A stretch of DNA of 64,000 nucleotides from Aurelia coerulea. Taxonomy: Eukaryota > Cnidaria > Scyphozoa > Semaeostomeae > Ulmaridae. Under the pieces are notes generated by a model. The model had not been told where the DNA came from. It saw only the letters and a list, made by a program, of their open reading frames with translations, and made no database searches. The stretch is taken from contig CM076955.1 of NCBI GenBank assembly GCA_039566865.1, forward strand, positions 18,521,501 to 18,585,500. Direction: 5' to 3'. Positions 1-11,956 of this stretch are shown here, piece by piece (position 1 is the first letter of the stretch; each line of letters begins with the position of its first letter). Position numbers and translations under genes: made by a program.

Positions 1-1976
1 TCGCCAGAGAAATTGCCGCCAAACCCCAGTCAGTATATCGGTTCATTGCTAATGCGCATGCCCATAAAAGATGGCTGCCCTTGTGTGAACGCGAACCCAT
101 AGCTACTGACCAAATATTTGCACGGTACAGCAAAATGACCAAATATTCGGGAGGCCAAAAACTCGAGCGGCCCCGTGTAAACGCAGCCTGAATGAAAAGT
201 CTGTGTGAAATTGCCTATCAAAAGATGCAAAAACAAAGTCTCGACCGAAATTTGGAGCTGGAGCCCCTTTCATCGAAGTTGATCCTGTCGCACCAAATAA
301 TGCCACAAAATCGCATTAACTGTTTTATGAAGTAGTGCTGACTTGAGAAGACGCCATGCATATTTTGCTACCGGCGATAGAATGCGTTCAGCAAGAATTC
401 AGCAAGAAGTAAAATTCTTCGCGCAAGTGAAACTGAAAACCACCACAACGAACACTACAACACAGTAGATTTCTGTGGACCTAACAGGGGCCCATACCTC
501 TGGGAATGACTGAATGCACGGTAAATTGGTAGAAAAATGAATTTCTATTTACTTAAGACCATTTCTCGATAAACCATCGCAAAAGAAACCATAATTGGTT
601 ATCATGATCTATGAAAAACCCGACTTCAAAACACATCAGTGCCAGCCGAAGGAGAAAAGCACTGCCTGCGGCCTAAGCGCAGTCTTTTCGCGGAACTTCA
701 CACACAGTCAAACCTTGCCATCCAGTGAGAACTGAAATCATCCTTAGGCCCACAGTTGAGGATTTGTTGGCGTGACACATGATCAATCGGCCACCATATT
801 GAATTTGGTTTTGTCTCTATGACGATTCAATATGGCGCCTATAAGCTATTGTATTTGGTTACTTCATTATTAATGCATATCGGATTGTGAAACAAAACGG
901 CATTTATTTGTACTTCTTTGACGGCCTAGTACAGACAGAAGTCTAGGCAACATTTTACTTTGAAAGAAAATATGAAGAAAAAGCAGAGTTTGAATGATAC
1001 ACGGGTCAAGAGCAGATGATGTGAGATACACGATGTTATTATTCGGGCAGACGTGAGTCTGGGCCTAGGCAGGATTTGCAAAGAAAACGCGAATGCTTAG
1101 TTAAGTTATGGCTTCTTTCCAGAAGATATGCTTGTTTTCGTAATCAACATCTCATAAACAAGCGTGTATTCGAGACAAAACGAGCTAAAACAATGTGTTA
1201 GGTCGAAGATACCATGGCGTCTGTCAAGCGAATGTCTCTCAATGCAGGCAGCGGTAATCGGATACCATTATCTTGTCATATAACTAAATTTTAAACTGGA
1301 GCCGGTGAGAAACAATTAAAGATAGGCAAACCAGATCTTCATTAGAATTAACGAATGAATTGAGATCTTAAGTCCATTCATACCAGTGATTCATACGAAA
1401 ACACGTTGCTCGCATATTGAGTTAACGAACGCAACTATCATATGAAGGGTGGGAAAAAAGCTAGGCCAATAAAAAACTTGTGTTCATCATCTCATCATCT
1501 GTATTTTCGAGGAAAGTTTCATGCTACTCTCCTCCGCCGGTTTCCTTTGAAAAATTACGGACCACGGAACCATGAACCATGGATTGCGGAACCAGAAACC
1601 GCAGCAAAACGATCTAGAAAAATATCCAATTGAAATTAGACTTGCCCCAAGTCCATCTCTTCAATCCGTCTTACCGTTCCCTTTATGGTAGTTCATGGAT
1701 CCGCCATTTCCTTGATCTGCCATTCCGAAACGTTAAGACGGACTAAAGACGGACAAATTGAAGTTGCACATGTGTCGTGAACAATAGATAACCAAAGAAA
1801 CAATGATGCATCTGAGTACTGCCTTGTTCCATTTATTTACAAACATGCCGATTTACCATTGTACATTTCCTTTACAGACTCTTGGTACCGCGATCATGAA
1901 AATTGCAAACATTTTATACCAAAATTTTCGATGCTAAGACCCCGCCAAGACTGATATACATATTTCACGTCACGTT
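1..1976. other. Gene-free stretch, putative SMURF intron 3
   Basis: I see no convincing coding exon on either strand; the open frames are short and lack recognisable motifs. One small inverted repeat is visible: arms around 789-804 and 825-839 share the core CCATATTGAAT, a short hairpin. If the SMURF gene continues to the left, this stretch is intronic on the minus strand. Confidence 0.5.
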
Positions 1977-2182
1977 ATTTTGCCCGAGGGGTGATTCACT
2001 CCTGAAAAGGGTGTACGAGATTTTGAGATTTTGAAAAATCCCATGATAAAATGAGAGATTTTGAGATTTTTCGGGATTTTTCATGAGATTTTAAGATTTT
2101 TAAAAATCTTTATGAGGTTTGACTTTTCATTCCGATAAAGGTTGGAACCTAAGGATTTTGGAATTTTTGGAACATTTAGCAG

Positions 2183-2413
2183 CTACGGCAGCAGCATACA
2201 GAGTTTGTTCGAGTTTGTTCTTGAAATAAAGGTGCATACTAGTATAGTATCGTATTTGTGATAAATTATATTGCTATGGTCAAGATGAGGCCTAACATAA
2301 AGTCTATAGAGTTGGATTAGAACATCTCCAGAGACATATCTAGACAAATGCTTCATCCGTCTCCCTCGAATCTCGGGAGAGATAGAAACACCATTGGGGC
2401 AATGTGAGGGCAT
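2183..2413 (-). pseudogene. Non-LTR retrotransposon RT fragment
   Basis: The minus-strand frame reads LYRLYVRPHLDHSNIIYHKY, which matches the conserved late reverse-transcriptase region of CR1/L2/Jockey-like LINEs (typically LYKLYVRPHLDYGDIIYH). A one-base shift further on would read LEQTLYAAA, where intact elements have a similar LEQ-QY-AAL block. The frame ends in stops and is only about 76 codons, so this is a broken internal fragment of an ORF2-type protein with no active product. It lies inside the 8-bp-TSD element and abuts the foldback repeat starting at 2411. Homology is judged from the family pattern by eye. Confidence 0.7.
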
Positions 2414-2787
2414 GAGCGATAGGACAACAAGTGTATGAAAGTTTTATTGGTAGCGAGCCACCTTAACCAATTGTTTTTGTGTGTTTTTACCTATTTTTAC
2501 TTGGTAGTGAGCCACCTTATCGCTGTTTTGTCATTTTGAAATTTTTGGCAGTGATCCACCTTAAGTGCAGATCCACCTTAAGTAAAAATAGGTAACAACA
2601 CAAAAAAGGTGGCTCCATGGAGGTTTTACGGTTAAGGTGGATCTGCACTATATCTCCCTGCACTAGTCTATATCTCCCTGGTAAAAACACACAAAAACAA
2701 TTGGTTATGGTGGCTCGCTACCAATAAAACGCTAAGGTGGCTCGCTACTATTAAATCTTTCACACACTTGGTGTCCTATTGCTCATG
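2411..2787. mobile_element. Nested foldback repeat (MITE-like)
   Basis: The ends are inverted copies: CATGAGCGATAGGACAACAA on the left and the complement of a close variant at 2757-2787. The arms continue inward through GGTAGCGAGCCACCTTA and the complement of its relatives. The direct repeat GTGAGGG flanks it (2404-2410 and 2788-2794), consistent with a 7-8 bp target duplication. The motif GGTGGCTCGCTACC recurs several times inside. No coding capacity. Confidence 0.65.
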
Positions 2788-3169
2788 GTGAGGGATTCCT
2801 TTTTCAAAACAAGAAATCTACGTAGAGTCAATCTACCTCATTTCCAGTGCTCATAAAAGCAAGAAAAAAATGCAAGAATATTTCGATTGGCAATTGATTG
2901 AAATTTGATTCCTCCAAGGCTTTGAATTTTCCGAAATTGCGCAAATTCTTTCGGTTATTGCGAAAGATTTTGAGATTTCACGGATTTTTCTTCAAGATTC
3001 CAAGATTTTCTGAAAGATTTCGAGATTTTTATAAGATTTCTTAGATTTTATGACTTTTTTCCAAAGATTTTGAGATTTCAACAATTTCATAGAGATTTCA
3101 GAGATTTTTTTTGGTAATTTTTGAAAGGTGTACGAGATTTTTAGGAGTGATTCACCCCTCGATTTTGCC

Positions 3170-3739
3170 TCGACACCATTATGCACACTCGGTGTTTCCT
3201 TGCGTCTGAGCATGGAGGGTTGACATGATCTGTGTGGACCTACAATTTCTTACAAAAGTGTTCGAGCTCCAGGAAATCTATGTTTTTCGGACATATTGCA
3301 TGCACCCCCCCCCCTCCCATATTAATGTTGTTTGCTTTGGTCAATCATATTTTGATGGATATGCACGAAAAAGGAGCTTTTGCAATGCAGTAAACATTGA
3401 AACGGGGGGGGGGGGGGGGGGGAGGGGGTGGACCAGAATCAAACTTGGAATTCTCGTTCACGTACAAACCCCTTCCCAGCATTTTCCTAATTTCTGGGTA
3501 TAAAAGAAAAATGAATTCACAAACACAATTTCCACATCAATATTAGCCTTCGACTGATCGATTCACAATCTAGTTTTGAATATTGGCCTCGCAATTTTCA
3601 TTCCACAGCCCAACAAACATCTTAACTTTTTTTACTCACGCTGTATTCATCTTGGCCTAAACCTAAACAGATCGTCCCTACACGCCATCCATGATTGAAA
3701 CATGGAAATTTTCCGTATCCTGACTAAAAATAATACTTT
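3170..3739. repeat. Gene-free, with homopolymer C and G runs
   Basis: A run of 10 C (3305-3314) and a run of 19 G (3404-3422) lie in an otherwise AT-rich stretch. No exon or transposon termini are recognisable. The G run could form a quadruplex or could be length-variable or assembly noise. Confidence 0.6.
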
Positions 3740-4114
3740 AAGGGAAGAAACTTTCGCCGGAAGACACTTTCACGAATTCGAATCATGCAAAATGTTTGGA
3801 ATCAACTTTCGTGAATCGAAAAACATGGGACATTTCAGAGAAATAAACTTTCGCGAATTAGGTTTCTTGTCAAAATTTTATAATGTCTCAAACGTTTGTT
3901 GACTCCTCGATAACTCTTGCAAATCTTCCATAAATATGCTGATAGTAGCATAGCTCGAAAGGGTTGCTCTCAAAGAAGAGGAATATAACTATTTGATTAC
4001 ATAACATTTGATTCTATATCTCAAAAAAATTCACAGAAGTAAACTTTAGCGAATTTCGGACAAAAAAGCAAAAAAGCGAAAGTTTCTTCCCGTGAAAGTT
4101 CTTCCCTTTGAAGC
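3740..4114. repeat. Foldback repeat with ACTTTCGC motifs
   Basis: The left end (AAGGGAAGAAACTTTCGC near 3740) is mirrored by the complement near 4079-4114. Inside, variants of ACTTTCGCGAATT occur about six times at 3750-4090, spaced a few tens of bases apart and in both orientations. This looks like a degenerate MITE with repeated subterminal motifs. No clean target duplication was found. Confidence 0.5.
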
Positions 4115-5270
4115 AGCAGAAAATAGGCAGCAGCAAAAGCTCTCGATCAAGAGATTTTAAGCCTATTAGTTGGTACCGTAAAAACGCATTATAAGGCAAG
4201 ATGGCAGACGGATAAAAGAACATGGCGTCATGTGTTATAGAACATGTGGCTTGACATTGAGGAAATCTTGTGAAATGGGCTGCGAGACAATTGTCTAGCA
4301 TTTAATTCAAAAACGCGGTGCGAGGAGGAATGCTCGTAAAAGATCATGTTTAAATATGGCGGGTATTCTATTGAACAGGCACCGCTCTTTCCGAACTGTC
4401 TTCACCGTCACCTGCTTATGTGGCTCCAGATCACTACTAAAGTGATGAGACAAGCAAGCCGGGCCTGCATATAATTTACTTTGAAAATTGCTAAATATTT
4501 TCGTCTATACTGGACAGGAAAGGCTGCAAACTTCAAAATAAATCGTGCAAATGGTTATCACTTTTCCAAATCAATAACTTATAGGAAATTTAAAGAAATT
4601 TAAAGAATAATAAGTGTGACCTCGATCACATACATTAGCAAAACGAGGTTTTCAAAACTTTTAGCATGTGTGGAAAACTCCGCAGTTGTGCTATTTCTTA
4701 TTTATACACTGCTACGGAGGAGCTAGCGAAAGAGATCGAAGGGAAGAAAGAAAGTGAGGTTCTCTTCCTTTCAATCTTTCGAAATTTCATCTGCAGAACG
4801 ATCTAAATTTTCCTCCACAGGAGCGTACACGTTGAAGCACAACTGCGGTGTCTAGCTACCCATGCTTTTCAGGCCATTTGAGTCGATTTGAATACATCAG
4901 AAATGGAATTTTCGGCTAAGGCTGACAACATCTTTGAGAGTGTTTTGCCCTTCACGTTTTGAGGAAACTCACAATAGTCGGAGTCTCTTTCCATATGGCT
5001 CAAAGATCGGCCTCACTCAAACATCAATAAATCAATCTTTCAACTTCGCAACGAATTCGATAGGGAAAAGAAACTAGTGACGTCACAATGGTCTCTATTA
5101 TCGATCACAGTGGTTTGCAACCCGTAAACATAACTGGGTGCGTCTTATTCCCAAGACGAAAGATTGCATCATATCATGAAGGCATCTTTGTAAGCTTGGC
5201 ACGAAAATGAGATGCCACCAGTCATGCTGATAACATTGGCTGTGCGAGCAAATTACCTAGACTCGCTACA
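4115..5270. other. Gene-free stretch
   Basis: Nothing is recognised: no exon with splice signals, no repeat termini, no RNA gene. Base composition is ordinary and AT-rich. Confidence 0.45.
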
Positions 5271-5850
5271 AGGGGCGGGCGTGCTTTTGCTGCTGATCTG
5301 ATACACATCGCTACAACCACAGCAATGCCACAACAGAAGACGGAGACAACAACAACAGCATCAATTCAACTCAATTGGGGACGCAGTTTGCAGGGTTTTC
5401 GTAGTGCGTGCTCTATCAATGTGAAGGTGAAAGTGAAGTTGGGGTTTTCAACGCCAAGCACTGTGATCGCAGAAGTAGAGAAGACCTAATCGAGTCCGAG
5501 ACCCCTTTTCATGACACCCAACAGACGATTGCGCTAAAGATGGCGGCGAGGAATTTTTTACCAAGATGCATTGTTTTCTGTAATCGAATTCCTATAGAAT
5601 CGTTAAAGAATCTTAATTAGAACGGAATGCATCTTGGTAAAAAATTCCTCGCCGCGATTTTTCTGTCTGGAAAATCATCGGATACTGCGCTACAACACCA
5701 TCGCAACAACTACAGCAACACCACGACAGCATACTGAGAGACAGCAAGAGCCTCGACAACAACACCAATTCAATTCAATTCAATTCAATCTTGCGCGCAT
5801 CTTGCAGTGTTTCGCAGTACGTTGCTTACATTGGTTGAATAGTAAGGAGG
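5271..5850. repeat. Diverged duplicate pair around a 29-bp hairpin
   Basis: A near-perfect inverted repeat, CGGCGAGGAATTTTTTACC at 5544-5562 extended to 5572, is complemented at 5626-5654, giving a hairpin with 29-bp arms and a 53-base loop. On each side (about 5300-5405 and 5690-5830) lie similar CAACA-rich sequences sharing ACAGCA, AATTCAA and a TTGCAG motif, so the region may be an old duplication. No protein is recognised. Confidence 0.5.
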
Positions 5851-7395
5851 GCATTGCTACTAGGACTCCTGCCGTAATTCTACCAAGGAATAAGAAAATC
5901 TTCGCTTAAAATGTGAGGCGTAATTATGTGTTTCCTTGATTCCTAAAATAGTAGGGAATCCGGAAATGCTTTCAACTGGCAGTTAGGGAGTTAGAGGTGG
6001 AACCCGCAGGGGTGTGGTACAAAATTGCCCCTCCTCTGTCCATATGGCTCAGTAAACGTTTAACGCCAGTTTTCTACATCTGTGAGTAGTCAACCATATC
6101 GTCCATTTTTTCACCTGTGTGGCCCATGCAACCAGCTGAACCAAACTCCGCCCATGACTGACAGGAAGAAATGTAATTTTACCTCAAGGGGATTCTTTTA
6201 CTTAGCTAGGGTTGTAAGCAGATCTTACTTTCAAAGGCACTGCTGTCAGAAGGGTGCTTTTAAACATAACAAGATAAAACAGACACTTTGAGATCAAAAC
6301 GGGGTACTTTCGAAAGACTTGGAGGGGCACGGTAACCCCCTGTGCCCCCTGGCACCTACGAATCTAGGCCTGATCATTTTCGTCACAAAAATTGACACCC
6401 AGAGCAATAACAAACGGCAAGTACACAAAAGCTTGTTCAAAAGCGTGTCATACAAATAACTACTTCCAAAAGTCCATAAAAACTAAAAACAGAAAAAACT
6501 TAAGCCGTTTCAGGGACACCAAGTAGTCGTTATGAGGTACAAAGCTTCACAAAATTCCAATTTCAAGCTGTGAATAGAATCATGTGAGATTTATGGCCCT
6601 TTTAAAGAGATCTTGAAAACACCTCCAAGGGTTGGTTTCATCTAATAACCATGTTCTAAGCTGCGGAAGAAATCTTCTTGTGGTTATCTTAACGAGGTTT
6701 TCAAAGATTTCAAAAGTTTTCAAAAAAAAGCTTGGGGAAGTGCAACGCTAAACCTGAAAGCAGTTAAGTGCCTCCGCAGTAGCGCTTGGATAGTCTAACG
6801 TCAACGGACAACAAGTCTGTACTGACTACAGCACATAGGTGCCGAGCCATCCTCACTTCCAAAATATGTACCCCTGAGCTTGGTTCAGCCTCATCTTGAC
6901 GGACCCATCAGATAGCGTGAATTTGAATCAGCAGCGTAAAAACGCAATCACGATCTCCAAGTTTTGCTCAATTTTCACCCTTCGTAAATCCACAAAACCC
7001 AATGAAGACACTAGGTTATTTGGGTTCTGGCTCGTCTTCTTCAAAAATACTTCTTTCACGGTCTAACAACTGAAAAGATTAACATCTTTCATGGCTTCTT
7101 GACAAGCCTTTCTGTGGACTTGCTCGAAGTCCAAGTCTCGCTCTTGATCAATTCCCTTCCGTTTTCTTCTTCCGAAACATCGGGCGAAACAAAGAGCGAA
7201 ACATCAGTTTTGAAGTTCAAGACTTACTGCAAGGATTTTAACTTTGACTTTTAACATTTTCTTTAAACTCTATTATTGCAAATAACTTTTAAAACTATAA
7301 TGGTGTAAATTATATATTTAGGTATTTTAGGTTGACAGGTAATTGGTTGATAGCAGCAAATTCATTTTGCTGCACAAGTTTACCTGTATAAATAT
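5851..7395. other. Gene-free stretch
   Basis: No recognised gene. The sequence at 7110-7150, read on the minus strand, resembles the plus-strand sequence just after the TTA microsatellite (AAGAGCGAGACTTGGA), so the microsatellite sits in a weak inverted repeat. The rest is unremarkable. Confidence 0.4.
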
Positions 7396-7397
7396 GG

Positions 7398-7398
<1 letters not shown>

Positions 7399-7470
<72 letters not shown>
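7399..7470. repeat. (TTA)n microsatellite
   Basis: About 24 uninterrupted TTA units. Open frames across it (poly-Leu or poly-Asn) are artefacts of the triplet repeat. It is likely length-polymorphic. Confidence 0.97.
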
Positions 7471-7472
<2 letters not shown>

Positions 7473-7619
7473 GAGCGAGACTTGGAACAAGTCCAGCCTT
7501 TCTGAGACTTCTTCTGTCTACACTACGGAAGCAAGGAAGACAAGAGTCGCCGAAATTTGGCTTGCTACCAGAATTCGGTGTCTGATGAACAGGAAAGGCT
7601 TTAAACTTTGTTCTCCACA

Positions 7620-7910
7620 ACAAGTATGCATTGTGAATGGAGGCACCCCTGATCCTGGATCATGTGCTTTTGCTAGCCTGGCATCCGACGTGAAACACGC
7701 CTCAGTATTTACTGGTATTAATCATTTATGTGTAGCTTCTTGTAATTGTATATTTATTTATAATTAAGTTGCATGTTTCTTTATGTTACGACCATGGGGT
7801 AGTCATTGTCTGTTGCTCCCTGTGGTTACCGTCCTTGTAGTGTTGTATGGTTGTATAGTAATTAGAAAGTATAGTAGGTTGTAGCATGTATTGTAGCATT
7901 TTAGAGGAAT
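7620..7910 (+). repeat. Retroelement-like 3' tail repeat
   Basis: The segment around 7785-7845 (GGGGTAGTCAT, TTGCTCC, GTCC, GTAGT, TTGTA in order) recurs in diverged form at 40835-40892. The shared block and the A-rich end (AAAAACAAAAACAAAAAC) suggest the 3' untranslated end of a LINE or SINE. No reverse-transcriptase codons can be read. Confidence 0.45.
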
Positions 7911-8243
7911 ATAGAAAAAAACAAAAACAAAAACAAGTATGCTTCCAGGTCTGCACGTATTTTTATAAGAAAATGCTTCAATGCAGCTTGGCTGTTAATG
8001 TATAATCTTAATATTGAAACGCGTGACTTCTTACAAGGAACGAACACTTTGATCCAGTACTGAAAGCTTCCTAAAATCCTCAATATTAGAGTTTTCAAAG
8101 TTTCTTGAAGGTTTCTTAGCAGCTTCACCAAATTCTTGTTATGCCTGCGTGGGTGAACATTTCACAAAGAAGGATTTTGAAGTCCTGCCAGGCAAAAATT
8201 CATTTTAAAACTTCTTTGTCAATTATCAGAGCATTTGTCACTA

Positions 8244-8629
8244 CACGTTTCTTTTTTATAAGAAACTGGCTTCATTAGAAACTAGTACTACGATGACCAA
8301 AAATCTAAGAAACTCTAGTACTATCTAAAGACAGTTAAGAAACTCTAAAACTCTATTTCTGCATGTCTCTCTTATTCTATGTCTCTCTAACAAAGGTACA
8401 TTCGTCTTTTCTTGACTTTTAACTGCAAAATTGGTAATTTTTTGCCTTGATGTGCATGGCTTCTTCTTGATGACAATGTCAATGCAAAATGGAAGCCCTT
8501 TGTCGAGAAGAAGGCTCAACTTCGAACAACACCGCAATTTTAGGCCCAAATAAAACACCGAAATTTCATACGAAATTAAGAAACTTTTAGTACTAAGTGC
8601 TGATCCAAGTTTCTTATAAAAAAAACGTG
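8244..8629. mobile_element. MITE, TA-flanked, CACGTTT termini (copy 1)
   Basis: Terminal inverted repeats CACGTTTCTTTTTTATAAG on the left and the complement of CACGTTTTTTTTATAAG on the right, flanked by TA on both sides, as for Tc1/mariner-class insertions. The interior closely matches the copy at 21697-22118, including the block with GAAGCCCTTTGTCGAGAAG. The motif AAGAAACT is repeated near both ends. No transposase; non-autonomous. Confidence 0.8.
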
Positions 8630-8639
8630 TATTACTTAA

Positions 8640-9390
8640 ATACCTTCCGAGTAATACAGTGCAAGAAACAAGCGACATTAAAATTGAAAATATGATGTGG
8701 ATTTCCTTGACTGAAAGAAAGAATTTCTCAGATGATTTGTCCTAGGATTGAAGTTCCTTAACCTTTTCGTGATCTGAGATTTGAGTTTCCAATCAGCAAA
8801 GAAGCATGCTAATACAGGGAGATATAACTTTACACATGTTTACAGCACTGATAATAATACTGACGTCCAGCAACAATCCACCTGTTACCATGGAGATACA
8901 TTGCCATTTGTAAACAGCCTCATTTGCATGATTAATTGGAATTTATTCTCTTAAAAACCGTTACAGTGGTTTAATTTTCATTTAATGTGACCAAAATTTC
9001 AATACATTTTTCCAATCGTTACATCCCACAAGCGCGATAAGAAATGATTAGTAATTCGATCGTTTATAAAGATTTTTAATTGATTTGTGGCACTGTTTTA
9101 TTTCAGCTAAAATTTTCCAACAATACAGTGACGGAGATATGGGGGCGAGAAAAGGTAGCCGCTACTTATCACCCTAGCGATAATGCCAACGAGATGACTT
9201 CGTTTTGACAAGGTAATTATTAATATCCTCTAAAACAGATACCCTTTTAAGAGCCATCATCACCCAGAATCCTTTGCAGGCTAAAAAAGTAAATAATTAA
9301 AATAAAATCATTTTAATGGAAATTGAAAAAAACATGACGCTTCAAGCATAGCCCGTTTTAAAACATAAGACCAAATCAAGTAACTTTTGG
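8640..9390. other. Gene-free stretch
   Basis: No gene seen. At 8885-8893 the sequence GTTACCATGG resembles one half of an RFX X-box but its right half does not match. Nothing else is recognised. Confidence 0.4.
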
Positions 9391-9394
9391 TTCA

Positions 9395-9650
9395 AATAGC
9401 CTTGAGTCCGTTGGGCCACGAATATGGAATGGCTTACCAAGCAAATTGAAATCCGCTGAAAACTTGCATGAAGCAATGGAATGGCCCAGAATGTAAAGTT
9501 TCATTCAATAATATTCTTTGTATACACCTTAATTTCATTCGATTTGGATTAGTTAACTTTGTATATATTGCATATATTGTTAGCTATGTAAACATCGAAT
9601 CAAAATAAATCAACAACAACAACAACAACTACAACAACTACAACAACAAA
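9395..9650 (+). pseudogene. LINE remnant, RT C-terminus plus (CAA)n tail
   Basis: The plus-strand frame from about 9362 reads through SVGPRIWNGLPSKLKSAENL and stops at 9494-9496. The motif GPRIWN-LP is the conserved C-terminal signature of CR1/L2-like LINE proteins. It is followed by about 110 bases of AT-rich sequence, an AATAAA-like signal near 9604, and a (CAA)n-rich tail at 9611-9650. This is the 5'-truncated 3' end of a non-LTR retrotransposon copy, not a functional gene. Confidence 0.75.
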
Positions 9651-9659
9651 GCCAACCAA

Positions 9660-10610
9660 AACGAGCAGCTCCTACTTGACTTGATTATTAGCAGATCTAA
9701 CAACTCCCTTTTCCTCTTTTGAACATTTACATAAAAATTAAACAATGACTTTAACAAGATAGCAGTTCATTTGCTTGACTACCAACAGCACCTTTTTAGG
9801 CCTTAATGTCCTCTACTTATCCCCTTGGGAAAACCTCGTTCCCGTTTCATACAACTACACGATAAACTATATGACATCTAATTCAATGTTTGCAATTTTT
9901 GCGGCCTATACTTCTCCCAGCAGCAAAGTCTGCACAGAGGCTACCTCAGTACATCAGTTCAGGCAAATAGCGAAACTGCGAATACGTAGGAGTCTAGAGG
10001 CTACCCACTGAGGTGATACAAAGACAAGCAGCCACGCAAAAATCCACAAAGCGGCCTAAATCAAAGGGATATCATGTGAAGGTGGACATCTGCTCGCCCG
10101 GAAACATCCACAGGGCGGAATCTATCCACCAGTGAGACCGCAGACACAATTTTGCATACCACCTACTTCTGGCACCGTTCGCAGCTATAACGGGATGATT
10201 CCAAAACTCATTCGACCAGACGACGCGCGGTGATTCACAAGCTAGGTGGGTGTTATAAGAAATTTCGTAAGAAGAAACTGAACTTTCAAATTAAGTTGTG
10301 ATGTTAATTTTACTCAAAAAATTCATCATCGTGAGTGAGTTCTAAACTGACGCAGCCTTCTTTTAAAACGCTCTGTAGGGTCATCCTTATTTACCTTTTC
10401 AATGGATTCCCCACCAGTACAAAATCCGACTTAGTATACGGCTAAAGAAGAAATATGGTACAGTACCAGCGTACAGTAAGCCAATTGTTAGATTTAAAAA
10501 AAAACACTGCGCCAAAATCAAATATTCATTTTCGGGAAAATATGGCAAACCACCTGTTTTTAGGGTGCAAATTCAAATGTCAGTCTACGTTTTAAACAGG
10601 AGACTCAATC
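9660..10610. other. Gene-free stretch
   Basis: There is a short open frame at 9775-10011 (plus), but it has no recognisable domain and no clear splice context. No repeat termini seen. Confidence 0.4.
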
Positions 10611-10618
10611 TATACTCG

Positions 10619-10796
10619 TTGGGGAGATGAGATGCGGTTTGTCCAAGGAAACTTATGTGTCCCCCCGTGCAGTAGGTTAATGCTCATGCGCCCGTCTGAG
10701 TCCCAACCTAAAACGCTAGGGCGCATGAGCATTAACCTACTGCACGGGGGGAGGGACACATGCGTTTACTCGGACGAACCGTACCTCGTCTCCCCA
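10619..10796. repeat. 178-bp near-perfect palindrome
   Basis: A 33-bp perfect inverted repeat (CCCCCCGTGCAGTAGG and on, at 10661-10693) is complemented exactly at 10719-10751 with a 25-base loop. Weaker arms continue outward to TTGGGGAGATGAG at 10619 and its complement CTCGTCTCCCCAA ending at 10796. It could be a very short MITE or a recent inverted duplication. The open frames across it are by-products. Confidence 0.85.
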
Positions 10797-10799
10797 ACA

Positions 10800-11200
10800 A
10801 ATACCCTGGTAAAACGCAAACTCAGACCTCACAAATTCCGTTCTTTGAACTTTCGTCCTATCAGCTCATTTAAGAATTTAGTGTTGCATAAAGAACTGAC
10901 CATTGTCTCACCATTAAATTTGATAAAAGGGAGCCATGATTGGGCGTGACTACAAAGCCAAGGCCGCCGCCATGTCTGGCTTGACTAAAACACGGGCTGC
11001 CCACTACTACCTTAAACACAGTTTTATCTGCTAGACTAAAACAATTATAACGAACCGAACCAATGATGTTTATTGAATATAATGCAGATTTAATGGATGT
11101 TAAATGAATTGTGATCAAATTGTACCCAATAAGCCGGCTAGCATAAATTCTTAACAGATTGACGCTCCGTATGCGATAACGCGAGGCCGGAGACATGTCA
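10800..11200. other. Gene-free stretch
   Basis: No recognised gene, RNA or repeat terminus. Confidence 0.4.
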
Positions 11201-11204
11201 ACGT

Positions 11205-11330
11205 TACGTCGCATCACACTACGCCAATCAACGCTACTCAACGCCACACCACACGACGCTACGACACACGATGCCACGCCACATGACGCCACGTCATCAC
11301 ACCTTACGCCACTTAACGCCACGCCAAGCA
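11205..11330. repeat. Degenerate ACGCCAC-type tandem repeat
   Basis: Variants of ACGCCAC and ACGCTAC recur every 8-12 bases, giving a locally CG-richer patch. The minus-strand frame gives a low-complexity Val/Ala/Ser/Cys repeat and is not credible as a gene. Confidence 0.7.
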
Positions 11331-11339
11331 GCACTCAGT

Positions 11340-11955
11340 AACAAACTAGCAAATTAGCAATGAAAAAACTACTAAGTGCCCCACATCACTGTGCAAACAT
11401 TAAAAAAAGATTTACCAAGAAACATTTCTTGTGAATTTGGCTTATTATTGCAATTCTGCTGACTTTGTGAGACTTGAGCCACAACAGCCTATCCAGTTAT
11501 ACAAAGTCTCTTGAAATAAAGTGCCGTTGATTGGCTGTGCCTTGTGACAACTGGCAACAAATAGTTCCCCCACATTAAACCGTTAAGGGATCCAGAACAA
11601 GTAATTGTGAATAGTGCCATTAAACTCCGTCGCTCACAAGACTGTGGCCTAGCACTCCCACTGGGCAAAACAAAAAGGGATGACAAAAGCTCGTAAATAT
11701 GTTACAAAGATTACAATAAATAATGACGAAATTAGATAACGGGCTTAAACTGACAGATTCTGACGAAAGCTTCTGTCAGGCCGCCAGAGAAAGGAGCGCG
11801 CGTGAGGGGAGCTCGAAAGGGCGAAACCAGCCGTGGTTCTTGCAGAGTCTCTAAAATCCATGAGTTCGGCAGACCACTTCTGGCATTTCAATTCAAGACT
11901 GTCTGTTTGACTACTCATCCAACGCCACTGAAATGGGGGAAGATAGAGCTGGAAA
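11340..11955. other. Gene-free stretch
   Basis: Nothing recognised on either strand beyond short chance frames. Confidence 0.4.
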
Positions 11956-11956
11956 G

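Larger units (their letters stand above)
1985..3161. mobile_element. DNA transposon-like element, 8-bp TSD
   Basis: Terminal inverted repeats of 19 bp match at 18 positions: CGAGGGGTGATTCACTCCT at 1985-2003 and its complement at 3143-3161. The 8-bp direct repeat ATTTTGCC lies immediately outside both ends (1977-1984 and 3162-3169), as a target-site duplication. An 8-bp TSD is typical of hAT and P-type elements, but no transposase is visible. The subterminal regions consist of degenerate repeats of AGATTTTGAGATTT, and the motif GGTGTACGAGATTTT occurs near both ends in the same orientation. The interior holds a LINE reverse-transcriptase fragment and a nested foldback repeat, so it is a composite. 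Confidence 0.8.

Noticed and set aside
7327..7623. Poly-Asn (minus) and poly-Leu (plus) open frames of 80-98 codons
   Set aside because: Products of the TTA triplet microsatellite; flanking residues match nothing.
8325..8678. 117-codon minus-strand ORF as a transposase
   Set aside because: Lies inside the 386-bp MITE, has a relative at 21779-22003 only because the MITE is repeated, and shows no catalytic motif.
10870..11334. 154-codon minus-strand ORF as a gene
   Set aside because: Its N-terminal part is the degenerate ACGCCAC tandem repeat and the rest is unrecognised.
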